A program made the translations under genes and the position numbers. DNA of 35,158 bases from an uncultured Clostridia bacterium. GTDB lineage: Bacteria; Bacillota; Clostridia; Oscillospirales; CAG-382. Location: contig CANRAV010000020.1 in the NCBI GenBank assembly GCA_947628695.1, forward strand, positions 1 to 35,158. Direction: 5' to 3'. Positions 1-7,426 of this stretch are shown piece after piece. Position 1 is the first letter of the stretch. Each line of letters opens with the position of its first letter. The notes under the pieces were generated by a model that made no database searches, was not told where the DNA came from, and was given only the letters and a program-made list of their open reading frames with translations.

Positions 1-86
1 TTATTGCAACCGTTTTCTCTCGGTAATTGCAACCCCTTTGCTACTGTTGCATTTACTTTGAGAATTTACGATTTTTTGCCTAAAAT
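1..86. other. Left edge, no gene assigned; short direct repeat
   Basis: This stretch lies downstream of the minus-strand gene ending at 87. The 9-mer ATTGCAACC occurs twice (about 3-11 and 26-34), and a third related TGTTGCATT lies near 46. I see no convincing terminator hairpin or RBS. It may be intergenic or the tail of a neighbouring gene outside the window. Confidence 0.3.
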
Positions 87-1796
87 TTACTGCTGCTCAT
101 CATTTAACAGGTTCAGCTCCACAACTTCCCAGCCATTTCCGGCGTTTATATAGAGAAGCCTGTATATTCCCACAACGTGGTCTTCCCTGCCGTTGTCGAC
201 CCGTATGCCTGTGACGTCATAGTGCACGTCACAGCGAAAGGCGTTGTCGGCAAAGCTTATGAAATTGTCGACGTGCAGGTCGTTGTATCGTATCGTGTGA
301 TCCCTTCTCCAGTACATGCCGGAGTAAGAGCCGGTAACAACCTCGTAGGCTTTGGAATTTAGCCTCGTCTTTTCCAAGACTTTTTTGAAGTTTTCGTTTA
401 GGTGCTCTCTGCCGATAAAGGTATATTCCATCATCGCCTCGGCAAAGCCGACGCCAAGCTCTTTGTACTCTTCGGTGTCCGCGGCGTTTGGCGACAGGTC
501 ACATCGGTAGCTGTTTTTACCGCAGTTTACAAGTGCGTATTCTTTCCCCTCAGAGTCTTTTACTGTTATTTCGGGCTTGAAGAACAGGCCGCTAAAGCTG
601 TAAACACAGCAAAGGGTGGGATTTTTCAGCTCCGATTTATAGTCGCTGACCTCTGTGTACTCGACGCCCCTTTCTACTACAAATTCGTCGCTGTCGCTAA
701 CGCAGATGCCGTTTACGTACACCAAGGCGTTTTCGGGAAGCGACAGGGTGTAGTCGGACGTTCCGCCTTCGTAAGCGTAAAAATAGCTTCCCTCGGAGTC
801 ACCGCGGCGTTCAAGCTTTGCGCCGTTAAGCAGCACCTCCACCTTCGGCGTTTCGTAAAGCCCCTTGACCGTGTACTCCGTAGCCTTCGGTGCAGCTTCA
901 AGCTTTTCCTCCAGCGGGTTTAAAAAAGGGTATTTGATGTCCTTGCCGGTGATGTACTTTGTTGACAGCCTAACTGAGTTTATATAAACCTCCGAACCGC
1001 GCGGTACCGTTATTACCGCGTCTTTTTTGCTGCTTTCCGCAATGTCAAAGCCCAAAGCACCGCCGTCAAGCTCATAGCGCTGAAGCGGCTTTCCGCTCGA
1101 TTCGGCTGCGATGTCTGCCTCGCCATAGGGTAAGCACAGCTCTGCTTTTAAAAAGCCCTCGCTTTTTTCTTTCTCAAATTCGTTTGCAAAAGGGCTTGTG
1201 CAGCTGTTAAGAAGAGAGCCTTCCACTGCTTTGCCGTTGACCGTCAAGGCAGAGCCTTCGGGCGTGTAAAGGGTTATCTTTGGATTTACGCTGTCTGCGA
1301 ATGCCTTGTCAAGTGAAAGACTCTGCGTCTTCCAGCGGGGCATTCCAAACGCACCGCTTCCGTCCCTGATAACTTCAAGAACGCAGATATTAGTGCCGTC
1401 TTTGGATATTTTGTAAACGTTAAGGTCGCCCTTGCTTTCGGAGGGAGAGCGTCTGCAGACAAGATCGGAATTTTCAAAGTAATCGGAATACACCGCAGCT
1501 ACTTCCGCACCTCTGTCGCTAAAATCGCTTCCGTGTATGTTCTCCGCAATAAAAGCTTTAACCTCGGCTTCGCTTAGGCTGCCTATATACTGCGAAGCAT
1601 ATTCGTCGCACTGCCCCTTTTGATATGAGGACAAAAACTGCCAAAGCAGTATCTGGCTGCCGACTATAAGCAGAAGCAGAAGGCATACGTATATTATCAG
1701 GCACTTTTTGTATGCCGAACGCCTCTTTTTGTACCTTCTTTCCGGTTCGGGCTCTTCTTCTGTTATTTGTCGGAAGGAAACATTTTGTTCGTCCAT
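87..1796 (-). CDS. Single-pass membrane protein with repeated surface modules
   Basis: This is a 569-residue protein of unknown function. A charged N-terminus (about 1-30) rich in Glu, then Arg/Lys, precedes one hydrophobic segment (about 31-53), so most of the chain is predicted outside. The extracellular part holds three similar short stretches: TPEGSALTVNGK, VPRGSEVYINSVRL and LPENALVYVNG. They follow a P-x-x-x-x-V-x-V/I-N pattern seen in repeated beta-domains of wall-associated proteins such as TcaA-like proteins. The last 110 residues (from about LNENFKKVLEK) look like an NTF2-like fold, again as in TcaA-like proteins; both resemblances are inferred from pattern, not from a search. The ATG has GGAGGG upstream and sits one base after the stop of the NAGPA gene, so it is the third gene of that operon. 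Its placement suggests a role in the cell wall or surface polymers. Confidence 0.75.
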   Translation of the reverse strand: MDEQNVSFRQITEEEPEPERRYKKRRSAYKKCLIIYVCLLLLLIVGSQILLWQFLSSYQKGQCDEYASQYIGSLSEAEVKAFIAENIHGSDFSDRGAEVAAVYSDYFENSDLVCRRSPSESKGDLNVYKISKDGTNICVLEVIRDGSGAFGMPRWKTQSLSLDKAFADSVNPKITLYTPEGSALTVNGKAVEGSLLNSCTSPFANEFEKEKSEGFLKAELCLPYGEADIAAESSGKPLQRYELDGGALGFDIAESSKKDAVITVPRGSEVYINSVRLSTKYITGKDIKYPFLNPLEEKLEAAPKATEYTVKGLYETPKVEVLLNGAKLERRGDSEGSYFYAYEGGTSDYTLSLPENALVYVNGICVSDSDEFVVERGVEYTEVSDYKSELKNPTLCCVYSFSGLFFKPEITVKDSEGKEYALVNCGKNSYRCDLSPNAADTEEYKELGVGFAEAMMEYTFIGREHLNENFKKVLEKTRLNSKAYEVVTGSYSGMYWRRDHTIRYNDLHVDNFISFADNAFRCDVHYDVTGIRVDNGREDHVVGIYRLLYINAGNGWEVVELNLLNDEQQ

Positions 1797-1797
1797 A

Positions 1798-2910
1798 TCA
1801 GCCCTCCGCCTTCTTTACAAGTATTACGTCAGGCAGTCCCCTCTCGCCGATAACGGATGCGCATTCATTGATGGGGTTGCCCTTGTAGTGCATCCTTGTG
1901 GAAGAGCCGCCGTCAAGGTTTGCGGCGTTTACAGCGCCGAATTCAAGCATTATGTCAACTAAATCGTCGTATGTTGCTCCCATACTTTGCGGCTGTCTGC
2001 CGTCGACGACGAGAAGAAGCATTGCACCGTCTGCCCTTTGGCCGATTGCTGTGCGTGGGTTAAGGCCGCCGCCAAACTTGTGATCCTCGTTCAGAGGCTT
2101 GCCGTTTACTATAAGCACCGGACCGGGTGCAAAGCTTACTGCGCTTACAAACTTCTTTTCAAGCGCCATGCTGCCGGAATAAGTTCCCACGTGAAGTATG
2201 TTGTTCTCGTCAAAACCGACAACGCAGTTGTACTTTACGTCCTCCTCGCCCCAAAGTATCTGCGAATTGCCCATAACAAGCCCGTCCGGTATGCCGCCTG
2301 TCCCGTTGCCGTCCGGGTCGTAGAAGCCGCCGGCATTTATGCCGCCGACAGCGTCATATTTTGCAATAAAGCCGGAAAGCGTTATTCCCCTGCTGTCTTC
2401 GCCGTAGCTGTCAAGAGTCGCGACAAAAACCCTTGAAGGGTCGTTTACAATCATCATCTCTCCGTGGTAGGTAAGGCCGTCAACCTCAACTATCTTTACG
2501 CCGTCCTCGTCTACCACGACCTTGTCATCCTCAACCGGAAGCTCGTAAGAGCTTTCACCCGGTACAAAGCCGGGGGTGTCTTCGTAATCGTAGGAAATGT
2601 CCTCCGACGGGTCGGGTATCGCAATAAGGCCGGGGTCGACCTGCTCGCTTTGTTCAACATCTTCCCTGCTGCCTATGATGCCTTCTATTTTGGCAGAGCT
2701 CATAAACAGCCTCGGAACCCACTTTGCGGCGCTTGTCTCGTTAAAGCTTTGAACAAAAAGCTCCCTTGCCCTCTCCGAGGGGCCGTAAATGACGATAAGC
2801 CCTGTGCTGTAAACGGTAATGAGAAGCGCAAGCAGTGTCACGCCCAAAACCGTAAAAAATCTTCCCGTATAACGTAAGAACAACCGAAGCTTTTTATTTT
2901 TTTCCTTCAT
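1798..2910 (-). CDS. Membrane-anchored phosphodiester glycosidase (NAGPA domain)
   Basis: This 370-residue protein starts with a basic stretch and one membrane segment (about 10-35), then a low-complexity acidic linker, then a NAGPA-type catalytic domain over roughly the last 220 residues. Visible family marks are INAGGFYDPDGNG, the later NPRTAIGQ, LLLVVDGRQ and the C-terminal NLDGGSSTRM. The family removes sugar residues held through a phosphodiester, as in the human uncovering enzyme; bacterial members are thought to act on phosphate-linked wall or capsule polymers. The longest frame begins at 2961, but the ATG at 2910 is preferred: AGGAAGAGG lies just upstream and the next residues, MKEKNKK, lead straight into the membrane segment. 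This start overlaps the end of the PIG-L gene by 17 bases, which suggests translational coupling. The substrate is unknown. Confidence 0.85.
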   Translation of the reverse strand: MKEKNKKLRLFLRYTGRFFTVLGVTLLALLITVYSTGLIVIYGPSERARELFVQSFNETSAAKWVPRLFMSSAKIEGIIGSREDVEQSEQVDPGLIAIPDPSEDISYDYEDTPGFVPGESSYELPVEDDKVVVDEDGVKIVEVDGLTYHGEMMIVNDPSRVFVATLDSYGEDSRGITLSGFIAKYDAVGGINAGGFYDPDGNGTGGIPDGLVMGNSQILWGEEDVKYNCVVGFDENNILHVGTYSGSMALEKKFVSAVSFAPGPVLIVNGKPLNEDHKFGGGLNPRTAIGQRADGAMLLLVVDGRQPQSMGATYDDLVDIMLEFGAVNAANLDGGSSTRMHYKGNPINECASVIGERGLPDVILVKKAEG

Positions 2911-4363
2911 CCTTTTTCCTCTTCCTTGCAAAAGCAACAAATGCCGCCGACAAAGCGGCAAGCAGCACAGCGGCAGCGATAAAGGCGGCTTTGCCGTTTT
3001 TGCCGTCTGCCGTTTCCCTGCTTATCTCTTCGCTCTCTTCCGCAGATTCAATGCTGTTTGACGGTTCGTCGGTTGGCGGCAAACTTTCTTCAAGCTTGTG
3101 TATCACAGGCAGGTATATTTGTGCGGGCTTGTGTTTTTCGCAAAGCGCCTGTTTTGCTTTATTTGCTGCGAAAAGCGCAGCAGTTTTGTGTTCCGGATCG
3201 GGCGACTTTCGCTTTAAATATTCTTCTAAATTGTCAAAAAGCCCGTTTTCCGTCCTGTCTTCTCCCACGGTTGAACGGTAAAGCCCGTACCTGCAGGGGC
3301 TGTAAATGCCGATTTGAGATGCTTTTGTTATTGGTGTGCCTTCCCTGCCGTAAAGCCAGTTATAAAGGCTTTCAAATTGGTGCTGCGACTTGTGACAGCC
3401 GAAGGCTTCCTGCGAGACTTCGAAAGCGCTTTTACCGCCGAAATATTCAAGCGGCTCGTCCCAGTTAAAGAAGGTGCTGTTCTCCTGCCACAAGTGCACG
3501 TAAGTCTTAGGAACGTCCCAAATCCCGTCCTCTGCCGCCTTCTCCACCGCCGACATAACGGTTTTTGCGTTCAGCATATGCGCACCGTGCCCGTATTCAC
3601 CGTTTACGTCGTGGCACGCAACAACAAGCGGTCTGTACTTCTCAAACAAATCAAGGTAAAATTTCGAAAAGTCATCCCCGTCATAGCCTGCAATACCGAA
3701 AACACCTTCTGCCTCCTCAAGACTCGTACAGTAAAGGTCCGGGAACTCCGAAATAACCGGATAGTACTTCAGCCCGCAGGTCCAAAGCCCGTCAAGAAGC
3801 TCGTGCGGCCTGTCGTGCGTGTTAAAGTGGTTGGTTAAATAAACAACCTGCACGTCATAGCCCTCGGCGACACACCAGGGAATCATACCGGCAAAATACA
3901 GCTGGTCGTCGTCGCTGTGCGTCGGACAAACCATTATGTCGGCCTGCTCCAAGTCCTGCCATTTCTGCACCCAGTCCGGTGTTTTCTTCGTCTCAAAAGC
4001 CCAAACGTCCGCTATACACGCCTTTTCCGAGTATTCGATTTTAAAGCTCTTCTCTCCGCCCAGTTCGATAAATTGGTGAAGGTAAGATGTTTCGCTTTGA
4101 GGAAGGAGCTTTCCGTCTGCTTCTGCTTTAAACGCAGGCGGCAATCGGTCGTATTTAATGTAAACCCCATACATGCCTGCGTCGCTTCTTACTTCCAAAG
4201 TATCCGCGCTTTTGTACGTGTATATGCTGCCGTCGGTAAGCTCGCCGGCATTTACGCCGTCGGCGGTTATCACGGCGCCTTCGGCCGCAAAGACCGTGCC
4301 CTTGCAAAGGGAAACAGCGGCCGCAGCAAACAAAAGAAAAAGCAAAAGTCTTATTATCTTCAA
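2894..4363 (-). CDS. Extracellular PIG-L family deacetylase, C-terminally anchored
   Basis: The protein is 489 residues from a TTG start. It opens with a signal peptide (MKIIRLLLFLLFAAAAVSL, cleavage likely near FAAEG) and ends with a membrane segment (about AAFIAAAVLLAALSAAFVAF) followed by RKRKKDEGKK, so the enzyme is displayed outside and tethered at its C-terminus. The PIG-L zinc motif appears as PTHSDDDQ, a variant of the usual AHPDDE, with a second metal motif GHGAHMLNA further on. Family members remove acetyl groups from N-acetylglucosamine-type sugars. A longer frame reaches 4810, and an ATG at 4447 is possible, but a promoter at 4397-4425 lies inside it, so translation must begin downstream; GGAAGG at 4375-4380 precedes the TTG by 11 bases. 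This is the first gene of the operon with the NAGPA protein. Confidence 0.85.
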   Translation of the reverse strand: MKIIRLLLFLLFAAAAVSLCKGTVFAAEGAVITADGVNAGELTDGSIYTYKSADTLEVRSDAGMYGVYIKYDRLPPAFKAEADGKLLPQSETSYLHQFIELGGEKSFKIEYSEKACIADVWAFETKKTPDWVQKWQDLEQADIMVCPTHSDDDQLYFAGMIPWCVAEGYDVQVVYLTNHFNTHDRPHELLDGLWTCGLKYYPVISEFPDLYCTSLEEAEGVFGIAGYDGDDFSKFYLDLFEKYRPLVVACHDVNGEYGHGAHMLNAKTVMSAVEKAAEDGIWDVPKTYVHLWQENSTFFNWDEPLEYFGGKSAFEVSQEAFGCHKSQHQFESLYNWLYGREGTPITKASQIGIYSPCRYGLYRSTVGEDRTENGLFDNLEEYLKRKSPDPEHKTAALFAANKAKQALCEKHKPAQIYLPVIHKLEESLPPTDEPSNSIESAEESEEISRETADGKNGKAAFIAAAVLLAALSAAFVAFARKRKKDEGKK

Positions 4364-4396
4364 ACGGTTCAAAACCTTCCGCGCAAAATCGCAACT

Positions 4397-4425
4397 ATTA
4401 TACACCGTTTTACGACGTTTTTCAA
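4397..4425 (-). promoter_or_regulatory. Sigma-A promoter of the PIG-L/NAGPA operon
   Basis: On the minus strand TTGAAA (4420-4425) is separated by exactly 17 bases from TATAAT (4397-4402). Transcription should start near 4390, giving a leader of about 26 bases before the TTG at 4363. It excludes all upstream ATG codons of the long frame. Confidence 0.8.
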
Positions 4426-4465
4426 CACATATCTTAATATTTGGCATTATTTGCAAGTCAAAGGC

Positions 4466-4494
4466 TGGATTTTTCCACAAAGCAGTGGTATAAT
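4466..4494 (+). promoter_or_regulatory. Extended -10 promoter for the FkbM methyltransferase gene
   Basis: TATAAT at 4489-4494 is preceded by TG one base upstream (TGGTATAAT), an extended -10. The -35 position (4466-4471, TGGATT) is weak. It is divergent from the promoter at 4397-4425, with about 40 bases between the -35 of one and the other. Confidence 0.55.
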
Positions 4495-4528
4495 GCCGAA
4501 TGGACAGAGTTGACAAGGAGTGCTTTTG

Positions 4529-5557
4529 ATGGATTTGTGGGACAGGCTGTGTGAAGAAAAGCTTCCGCTGCTGCTTTACGGGATGGGCGACGGCGCAGAC
4601 AAAATAATAAAGGTGCTTGAAAGCCGCAACATAAAGCTTAGCGGCGTATTTGCAAGCGACGGATTTGTGAGAGACAAGACCTTTCACGGTTTTAAGCTTA
4701 TGCCGTTTTCCGAAGCCGAGAAAAAGTTCGGAAGCTTTGTAGCCTTGCAGGCCTTCGGCACATCGAGAAAAGACGTGCTTGAAAACATAAAACGCATATC
4801 GGAAAGGCAAGGGCTTTACGTCCCGGACGTGCCCGTTGCGGGCGAGGATCTGTTTGACTCTGCTTTCGCCAAAAAGAATATGGACAAGCTGCGTTTTGTT
4901 TACGGTGCCCTTGAAGCGGAGGCAGACAGATACAGCTTTGAAAGCGTGATAAGGTACAAGCTAAGCGGGCTGCCTGCGTACCTTTTCCGCTCCGCCGTTG
5001 ACGAAGAATACGCCTACAGGCTGCTTGAAGCCGAAAGCTTTAAAATTTGCGTTGACTGTGGTGCATTCACGGGGGACACCGCAGCGGAAATAATAAAGCT
5101 AAGCAAAGGGCTTGAAACGCTTTACGCAATCGAGCCGGACGTGAGAAGCTTTACAAAGCTTAAAGCCTTCTCAGAAGGCAAAGAACAAATCGTCCCCATA
5201 AACGCCGCTGTTTACAGTGACGAGGGCGAACTGAACTTCAGCGCCAAGGGCAGCAGAGGCAGCAGAGGCGGTGACGGCAAAGCCTGTGTTAAAGCCGTCA
5301 CTGTCGACGGCATACTTGACGGAAGAAGGGCAGACTTTTTGAAATTTGACGTTGAGGGAATGGAAGAGGCGGCAATAGAAGGAGCAAAGCAGACAATAAA
5401 AAAATACAAGCCGAAGATGCTTGTTTCGTGCTATCACAGAAGCGAGGATATGTTTTCGCTGCCCATTAAAGTCCTAAATATAAGAAGCGACTACAAGCTT
5501 CACTTTTTCCACCCCGAATACCTTCCTGCCTGGGACAGCGCTTTTATATTTGAGTAA
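4529..5557 (+). CDS. FkbM family methyltransferase
   Basis: The protein is 342 residues. The ATG at 4529 follows AAGGAG by 8 bases; an in-frame GTG at 4520 overlaps that ribosome site and is rejected. Residues from about 170 carry an FkbM-type SAM-dependent methyltransferase: CVDCGAFTGDTA (SAM-binding loop), AIEPD at the end of the second strand, and LKFDVEGMEEAAIEGA, the family's hallmark. The first 150 residues form a separate Rossmann-like part (LLYGMGDGADKIIKVLESRN) that may bind a nucleotide sugar or serve as a recognition domain. FkbM enzymes usually O-methylate sugars or secondary metabolites; the acceptor here cannot be read from the sequence. It is divergently transcribed from the surface deacetylase operon, which makes a surface glycan a reasonable guess. 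Confidence 0.85.
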   Translation: MDLWDRLCEEKLPLLLYGMGDGADKIIKVLESRNIKLSGVFASDGFVRDKTFHGFKLMPFSEAEKKFGSFVALQAFGTSRKDVLENIKRISERQGLYVPDVPVAGEDLFDSAFAKKNMDKLRFVYGALEAEADRYSFESVIRYKLSGLPAYLFRSAVDEEYAYRLLEAESFKICVDCGAFTGDTAAEIIKLSKGLETLYAIEPDVRSFTKLKAFSEGKEQIVPINAAVYSDEGELNFSAKGSRGSRGGDGKACVKAVTVDGILDGRRADFLKFDVEGMEEAAIEGAKQTIKKYKPKMLVSCYHRSEDMFSLPIKVLNIRSDYKLHFFHPEYLPAWDSAFIFE

Positions 5558-5606
5558 AGGCTTCTATTGTTTACAAAAATGTAACAAAAGCCGTTTACGA
5601 CAGTGG

Positions 5607-5612
5607 TAAAAT
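5607..5612 (+). promoter_or_regulatory. Possible extended -10 element before the zinc-ribbon gene
   Basis: TGGTAAAAT in the 76-base gap resembles an extended -10 (TAAAAT at 5607-5612) and lies 22 bases before the ATG at 5634. No good -35 hexamer stands 17 bases upstream, so the call is weak. Confidence 0.35.
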
Positions 5613-5633
5613 TGAGTAAATAAAGAAGAGGTA

Positions 5634-6689
5634 ATGTTTATGCTTACAAAACCCTTAACAGCTTTTGCAAATTGCTATAATTTTGAGATACTTGACGATT
5701 GCGCTTACGGGAAGATCGGAAGCTACCTTGTTTCCGTAAGGAGCAACGGTTACAAAAAGGAGGCCTTTATCGCCTTTTTTGCCTTTGAAAGTGAGGACAG
5801 CGGTGAAAAACTGTTGAAGTACAAGCTTTCCGACGGGCTGAAGGCTTCAAGCAAGCCCGCTTTGAAGGATTATGAGATTTGCGAAGACGGGCTTAAGATA
5901 TGCACCGGTGCCGACCTTAAGGAGTTTGACGAGGCCGTTGTCGAGGCTTGCTCTATTGTGGAAAAGCTTGGCTTTAAGGGCGCAGACAGCTGCACCTACT
6001 GCGGGGGCGAAGCGGGAGACGACCGATACGTGTACTTTGACGGCGGCAAGGCGCTTCTTTTGTGCAGGGACTGTGCGGAGGACTTTTTAAAGCAGCGTGA
6101 GGAGGAAAGCGCGAAAAAGTCTCCTTCCGGCAAGGGACGCGGCGTTGTCGCTTCCCTTTTGGCGTCGCTTATTTCCCTTGTTGTTTTCACGGCAGTTTTT
6201 GCCTTTGCCCTTCCTTATGCCGGGATTAAAGATTCCGAAGGGTCTGTTATCATCGGCTCGATGCGGTTTTCGATAATATTTGCCGCAATAACCACGGTGC
6301 TTACTTTTCTTGCTTACCGTATTTTTACCGGTAGGAAGGGTATGGAAAGGCTCCTTCCCTGCGGTATCTTTTCGCTTCTCTCTGCGGCTTTGACCACTTA
6401 TTTTGCCTCGTCTTTGCAGTATTTTAAAATGTTTTCGATAAGCTTTTTCAAGCTTGGAAGCGTGCTTGGCACTGTGCTTGCAGCGCCTTTTGCCGACCCC
6501 TATTTTAAAAAGGACTTTCTTTCGAATCTGCTTTATTCGGCAATTGTTGTTATTGGCATTGCGTTGGTTTATTCCATCGTCTTTGAGGATAAAAAGAAGC
6601 CGGAGGCCTTCCTTGTGCGCTTCGGCAGCGCTGAGAAATTAACTTCCGTAGAACCGCCGGAAGAAACGGAAGCGGCGGAAGAACAGTAA
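5634..6689 (+). CDS. Zinc-ribbon membrane protein of unknown function
   Basis: I do not recognise this 351-residue protein. The first 120 residues are soluble. Around residues 121-148 there is a four-cysteine zinc-binding motif, CTYC, then 20 residues, then CRDC. After a basic linker (SGKGRG) come at least four hydrophobic segments (starting near VVASLLASLISLVVF, SIIFAAITTVLTFLAY, GIFSLLSAALTTYF and LLYSAIVVIGIALVY). The C-terminus is acidic (EPPEETEAAEEQ). AGAAGAGG precedes the ATG; a second ATG two codons on is also possible. The combination of a zinc ribbon and a polytopic domain is common among uncharacterised clostridial membrane proteins. It is followed at 62 bases by the response regulator gene and may be unrelated to it. 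Confidence 0.7.
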   Translation: MFMLTKPLTAFANCYNFEILDDCAYGKIGSYLVSVRSNGYKKEAFIAFFAFESEDSGEKLLKYKLSDGLKASSKPALKDYEICEDGLKICTGADLKEFDEAVVEACSIVEKLGFKGADSCTYCGGEAGDDRYVYFDGGKALLLCRDCAEDFLKQREEESAKKSPSGKGRGVVASLLASLISLVVFTAVFAFALPYAGIKDSEGSVIIGSMRFSIIFAAITTVLTFLAYRIFTGRKGMERLLPCGIFSLLSAALTTYFASSLQYFKMFSISFFKLGSVLGTVLAAPFADPYFKKDFLSNLLYSAIVVIGIALVYSIVFEDKKKPEAFLVRFGSAEKLTSVEPPEETEAAEEQ

Positions 6690-6694
6690 CGTTC

Positions 6695-6712
6695 TTTTAA
6701 GACGTTTTTAAG
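6695..6712 (+). promoter_or_regulatory. Tandem TTTTAAG repeat, candidate response-regulator site
   Basis: TTTTAAG occurs at 6695-6701 and again at 6706-6712, 11 bases start to start, about one helical turn. OmpR-family regulators bind such direct repeats, and this one lies 40 bases before the regulator's own ATG, so autoregulation is plausible. A weak -10 (TATCCT, 6723-6728) follows. This is a pattern-based inference. Confidence 0.4.
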
Positions 6713-6751
6713 TAAAACAGAATATCCTTTGTTCATAAGGAGGGTGTAACG

Positions 6752-7426
6752 ATGCGTGTTTTGATTGTTGAAGACGAACGGCGCATAGCTGACGCTTTGG
6801 GACGTATGATGAAGGACAACAAGTATTCCTGTGACGTTGTGTATGACGGGCTTGACGGCTATCTTTATGCCGAAAGCGACATATATGACGTCATTGTTCT
6901 TGATATTATGCTCCCGAAGATGAGCGGCATAGAGATTGTTAAAAAGCTTAGGGCGAATAAAATTAAAACCCCGGTGCTGCTTTTAACTGCGCGCGACTCG
7001 GTACAGGACAAGGTAACAGGGCTTGACAGCGGTGCCGACGATTACCTGACAAAGCCTTTCACAAAAGAGGAGCTGCTTGCAAGGATAAGGGCGCTTGCAA
7101 GGCGTCAGGGCGAGGTTATTATAGACGAGCTGACTTTCAGCGATATAACGCTGAACCTTTCCAACTATACGCTTGTTTGCGGTGATAAGTCGGTGCATTT
7201 GGGCTTTAAGGAATTTGAGATATTAAAGCTTTTGATGGCAAATCCGAAAATAGTCGTCCAAAAAGAGGACATCATAACAAAGGTCTGGGGCTACGATTCC
7301 GAAGCCGAAGACAACAACGTTGAAGTTTACATATCATTCATCAGGAAAAAGCTTGCCTTTGTCGGCTCTAAGGTCGGCATAGGAACCGTAAGAAAAATCG
7401 GATATCATTTGGAGGAATCCTCTTGA
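6752..7426 (+). CDS. OmpR-family response regulator
   Basis: The protein is 224 residues, usual for the family. The receiver domain (1-115) has the acidic pocket E7-D8, phospho-acceptor D51 (VLDIMLP), T79 and K101 (LTKPF). A winged-helix DNA-binding domain follows (about 130-221), with the wing ending in GTVRKIGYHLE. AAGGAGGG precedes the ATG. The stop overlaps the TTG start of the histidine kinase as TTGA, so the pair is translationally coupled. The downstream htrA-type protease gives a context like CssRS or CiaRH, systems that respond to secretion or envelope stress and control HtrA. The comparison is by gene order; the signal is unknown. Confidence 0.93.
   Translation: MRVLIVEDERRIADALGRMMKDNKYSCDVVYDGLDGYLYAESDIYDVIVLDIMLPKMSGIEIVKKLRANKIKTPVLLLTARDSVQDKVTGLDSGADDYLTKPFTKEELLARIRALARRQGEVIIDELTFSDITLNLSNYTLVCGDKSVHLGFKEFEILKLLMANPKIVVQKEDIITKVWGYDSEAEDNNVEVYISFIRKKLAFVGSKVGIGTVRKIGYHLEESS

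Noticed and set aside
2910-2961. Start of the NAGPA gene at 2961
   Set aside because: The extra 17 residues (MPLCRRHLLLLQGRGKR) lie within the PIG-L gene's basic tail, and a good ribosome site precedes the ATG at 2910 instead.
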